Assembly: GCA_014376915.1 (NCBI GenBank)
Contig: JACMQP010000242.1
Coordinates: 1-7,429 of the forward strand
Reading direction: 5' to 3'
DNA length: 7,429 nucleotides
From: Ramlibacter sp.
Lineage (GTDB): Bacteria; Pseudomonadota; Gammaproteobacteria; Burkholderiales; Burkholderiaceae
Every line of letters begins with the position of its first letter. The stretch's first letter is position 1. Both the position numbers and the translations under genes were made by a program. The notes under the pieces are model-generated. The model ran no database searches and was not told where the DNA came from. It worked only from the letters and a program-made list of their open reading frames with translations. Below, one piece after another: positions 6,626 through 7,429 of this stretch.

Positions 6626-7429
6626 TCAGCTGCGCTGGAGCAGCAGCAGCCGGGACTCGCTGGTCACGTTGTCGCGGTTGGCCGTGATCGACACCTCGTA
6701 GCGCGTGCCCGGCACCGGGAGCGAAGTGGCGTTGTCCTGGGTGTAACGCGCAGTGAAGTCGAAGCTGAAGTCGCCGTTGGCGTCGGCCTGCACGGTTTCC
6801 GAGAGCAGGCGCTGGGCCACGCCGGCATCGGCGCGGCGGCCGGGCGGCGAAACGGCGTCGACCCGCACGCGCACGGTGGCGAACGGCGCGGTCCGGCCGC
6901 GGACCGTGGTCACGTCCTGCCCGACCATCGCATTGTTCTGGTGGCTCATGACCATGAGTGGCAGCACCGCCGACGGCCCGCCCGGCACGGACCCGCCGAC
7001 TTCGAAGCTCCACGGTTTTTGCGCCCGGTCGCCGGCCCGGTCGGAGCCCTCCAGCGTCGGGCCGTGGTCGTTGACCAGCGGCTGGCGCAAAGTTGCGGTC
7101 ACCACGCTGTTGTCGTCGGAGCGCAGCGTGGCGGTCACCAGGCCAGCGGCGCTTAGGTTGTCGCCCTGCCGCACGACGTAGATGCCTTGGTAGTGTCCCG
7201 GCTGCGTTTCGCGCATCGCGACATGCGAGGCAATGCCCGGGATGTCGAGCCAGGCGGTCGCGCCGGCCATGCCGTTCAGGCGGAACACCAGTTCGACGCC
7301 GGGCTCGGCCCGGCCGACCGGCGCTACGGCAAAGCGCTCGATCCGAAGCGACGGCGCCGCGGCGACGGCGACACGCGTCGCGAACGACGGCGGGAAGGTG
7401 TAGTTGGCCGCGATTGTGCGGTCGCCGGC
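6626..7429 (-). CDS. C-terminal 267 residues of a probable secreted protein with Ig-like domains (5' end outside window)
   Basis: The frame is open from the right edge to the TGA at 6628-6626; no stop and no convincing start occurs in it, so the gene begins outside the window. A GTG at 7288 lies within continuing coding sequence and is not taken as the start. Numbering from the edge, residues 28-118 look like one beta-sandwich domain: LRIERFAVAPV, ELVFRLNGMAG, then PGHYQGIYVVRQGD (77-90) and VTATLRSDDNSVVTATL. Residues about 143-260 look like a second: WSFEVGG, VRGRTAPFATVRVRVDAV (176-193), and QADANGDFSFDF (214-225), the GRT-P-ATV...GDFSF pattern of bacterial Ig-like domains. The protein is rich in Val, Thr and Ala, with one acidic or basic turn after another, typical of extracellular beta proteins. 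It ends ESRLLLLQRS with no sorting signal. I do not recognise a named family and cannot give a function. No signal peptide is visible because the N-terminus is missing. Confidence 0.8.
   Translation of the reverse strand, partial: AGDRTIAANYTFPPSFATRVAVAAAPSLRIERFAVAPVGRAEPGVELVFRLNGMAGATAWLDIPGIASHVAMRETQPGHYQGIYVVRQGDNLSAAGLVTATLRSDDNSVVTATLRQPLVNDHGPTLEGSDRAGDRAQKPWSFEVGGSVPGGPSAVLPLMVMSHQNNAMVGQDVTTVRGRTAPFATVRVRVDAVSPPGRRADAGVAQRLLSETVQADANGDFSFDFTARYTQDNATSLPVPGTRYEVSITANRDNVTSESRLLLLQRS

Noticed and set aside
6567..7013. 148-codon minus-strand frame overlapping the Ig-like gene and the gap before the isomerase
   Set aside because: It is out of frame with the Ig-like protein, Arg/Ala/Gly-rich, and without a ribosome binding site. 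Its last 16 codons in the gap look accidental.
5792..7156. 454-codon plus-strand frame over the isomerase and Ig-like genes
   Set aside because: Antisense to two convincing coding regions; many His, Arg and Gly residues and no motif.

Overview
This is a high-GC bacterial chromosome segment with tightly packed, mostly housekeeping genes. The hemA-prfA pair, a long-form QueF, YaaA and very short gene spacing suggest a betaproteobacterium of the order Burkholderiales, plausibly Comamonadaceae. That placement rests on protein resemblance and composition recalled from memory; no search was run. I see no transposase, phage gene, CRISPR array, tRNA or rRNA.

Layout. The left part (1-1970) is on the minus strand: hemA (glutamyl-tRNA reductase, first committed step of tetrapyrrole synthesis) is followed by the N-terminal half of prfA (peptide chain release factor 1), which runs off the left edge. 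A 69-base composite palindrome lies between them and resembles dispersed intergenic repeats of proteobacteria. A 61-base divergent region (1971-2031) holds a perfect TATAAT only six bases before the hemA start codon and a symmetrical sequence centred near 2003.

The middle part (2032-5704) is on the plus strand: a small three-helix membrane protein, then yaaA, a prolyl 4-hydroxylase-like Fe(II)/2-oxoglutarate dioxygenase, an alpha/beta hydrolase and queF. The last four are joined by three successive 4-base stop/start overlaps (ATGA, ATGA, TTGA), so they are very likely one translationally coupled transcript. They do not form an obvious single pathway. YaaA concerns iron and peroxide stress, the dioxygenase needs iron, and QueF makes the queuosine precursor preQ1.

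The right part (5705-7429) is again on the minus strand: an ECH1-type dienoyl-CoA isomerase of the crotonase family, whose stop codon abuts that of queF with no spacer, preceded by the C-terminal part of a probable secreted protein with Ig-like beta-sandwich domains that enters from the right edge.

I found no clear undescribed multi-gene system. The points most worth a second look are the composite palindrome between hemA and prfA, the apparently leaderless hemA promoter with its symmetrical element, the hairpin that would cover the ribosome binding site of the isomerase gene, and the coupled yaaA-dioxygenase-hydrolase-queF cluster.
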